From: Streptomyces phaeoluteigriseus
GTDB lineage: Bacteria; Actinomycetota; Actinomycetes; Streptomycetales; Streptomycetaceae
Length of the DNA stretch: 44,754 nucleotides
Direction of reading: 5' to 3'
Assembly: GCF_001896135.2 (NCBI RefSeq)
Contig: NZ_MPOH02000016.1
Location: 130,355-175,108 of the forward strand
Shown: positions 44,680 through 44,754 of the stretch, one piece after another
How the letters are laid out: the number at the start of each line of letters is the position of its first letter
Numbering within the stretch: the first letter of the stretch is position 1
Translations under genes and position numbers: made by a program
The notes under the pieces: model-generated
What the model saw: only the letters and a program-made list of their open reading frames with translations
Told to the model about the DNA's origin: nothing
Database searches by the model: none

Positions 44680-44754
44680 TCATGCGTGACGGTGCGAATG
44701 CCGGTTACCGGCGACGAGGCGGTAGAGGGCGAGCAGGATGACGGAGCCGACGAT
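44680..44754 (-). CDS. GlsB/YeaQ/YmgE family stress membrane protein (partial, C-terminus only)
   Basis: The last 24 residues are visible: IVGSVILLALYRLVAG, then NRHSHRHA and stop. The end of the third membrane helix, VGSVILLALYRLV, is typical of transglycosylase-associated/GlsB proteins (small, three-helix, stress-induced). The start lies beyond the window edge. The His-rich tail is unusual. Confidence 0.65.
   Translation of the reverse strand: MVGSVILLALYRLVAGNRHSHRHA

Noticed and set aside
44118..44741. 207-aa plus-strand ORF at the window end
   Set aside because: Low-complexity Arg/Pro sequence, and it overlaps the terminator and the GlsB-like gene on the opposite strand.

Overview
The window is high-GC actinobacterial chromosome, almost certainly Streptomyces. 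Nearly every third codon position is G or C, GTG starts are common, and the gene set is typical: an F420-linked LLM oxidoreductase, a fused PcaD-PcaC protein, a SpoIIE/STAS/HATPase signalling set, a DUF2795 protein and a DUF6278 protein. No phage, integron, CRISPR array, tRNA or rRNA was found. The only trace of a transposon is a collapsed IS110-type transposase remnant.

Layout. 1-6.0 kb: a short tandem-repeat tract, an ADP-ribosylglycohydrolase, an inositol-phosphatase-like enzyme, a frameshifted gamma-glutamyltransferase homologue, a DUF2795 protein, a SRPBCC protein and a lipoprotein. 6.1-15.4 kb: a leftward block for reductive pyrimidine/hydantoin breakdown, in two transcription units. 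One is nitrilase-dihydropyrimidinase-LLM oxidoreductase-NCS1 permease; the other is nitrilase paralogue-class III aminotransferase-PucR regulator. The logic is uptake, ring opening, decarbamoylation, then transamination of beta-alanine. The usual dihydropyrimidine dehydrogenase is absent from the window. GTGAAAC/GTGACAC boxes lie upstream of both units. 15.4-31.1 kb: mixed core-like genes: a coiled-coil/low-complexity protein, a ClpC-type unfoldase, a secreted gamma-glutamyltranspeptidase, a CocE/S15 hydrolase, an orphan amino-acid ABC ATPase, a DUF6278 protein, a secreted SGNH hydrolase, exonuclease III, a metallo-hydrolase and PcaL.

31.1-44.75 kb: a stress-flavoured region: YihY/BrkB, a PRC-barrel protein, small hydrophobic proteins, hemolysin III, cold-shock protein, MerR regulator, SpoIIE-type protein, STAS antagonist, RsbW-like kinase and the edge of a GlsB/YeaQ gene. 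It includes a leftward five-gene run (alpha/beta hydrolase, TetR, membrane protein, PRC-barrel, 55-aa membrane protein) whose promoter carries two palindromic TetR-type operators. It also holds a gene-poor 1.4-kb stretch and a partial duplication of the cold-shock gene's 3' end and terminator.

The best leads are: a roughly 660-nt leader with its own promoter and a terminator-like hairpin just before the merR gene; a SpoIIE-family protein that has lost three of its four catalytic aspartates; the PucR-linked pyrimidine block with an LLM flavoenzyme where a dehydrogenase would be expected; and the TetR operator pair. Five otherwise intact genes each carry one apparent single-base deletion in or beside a short G/C run. 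This looks more like a base-calling artefact than true gene decay, so these genes should be read as probably functional.
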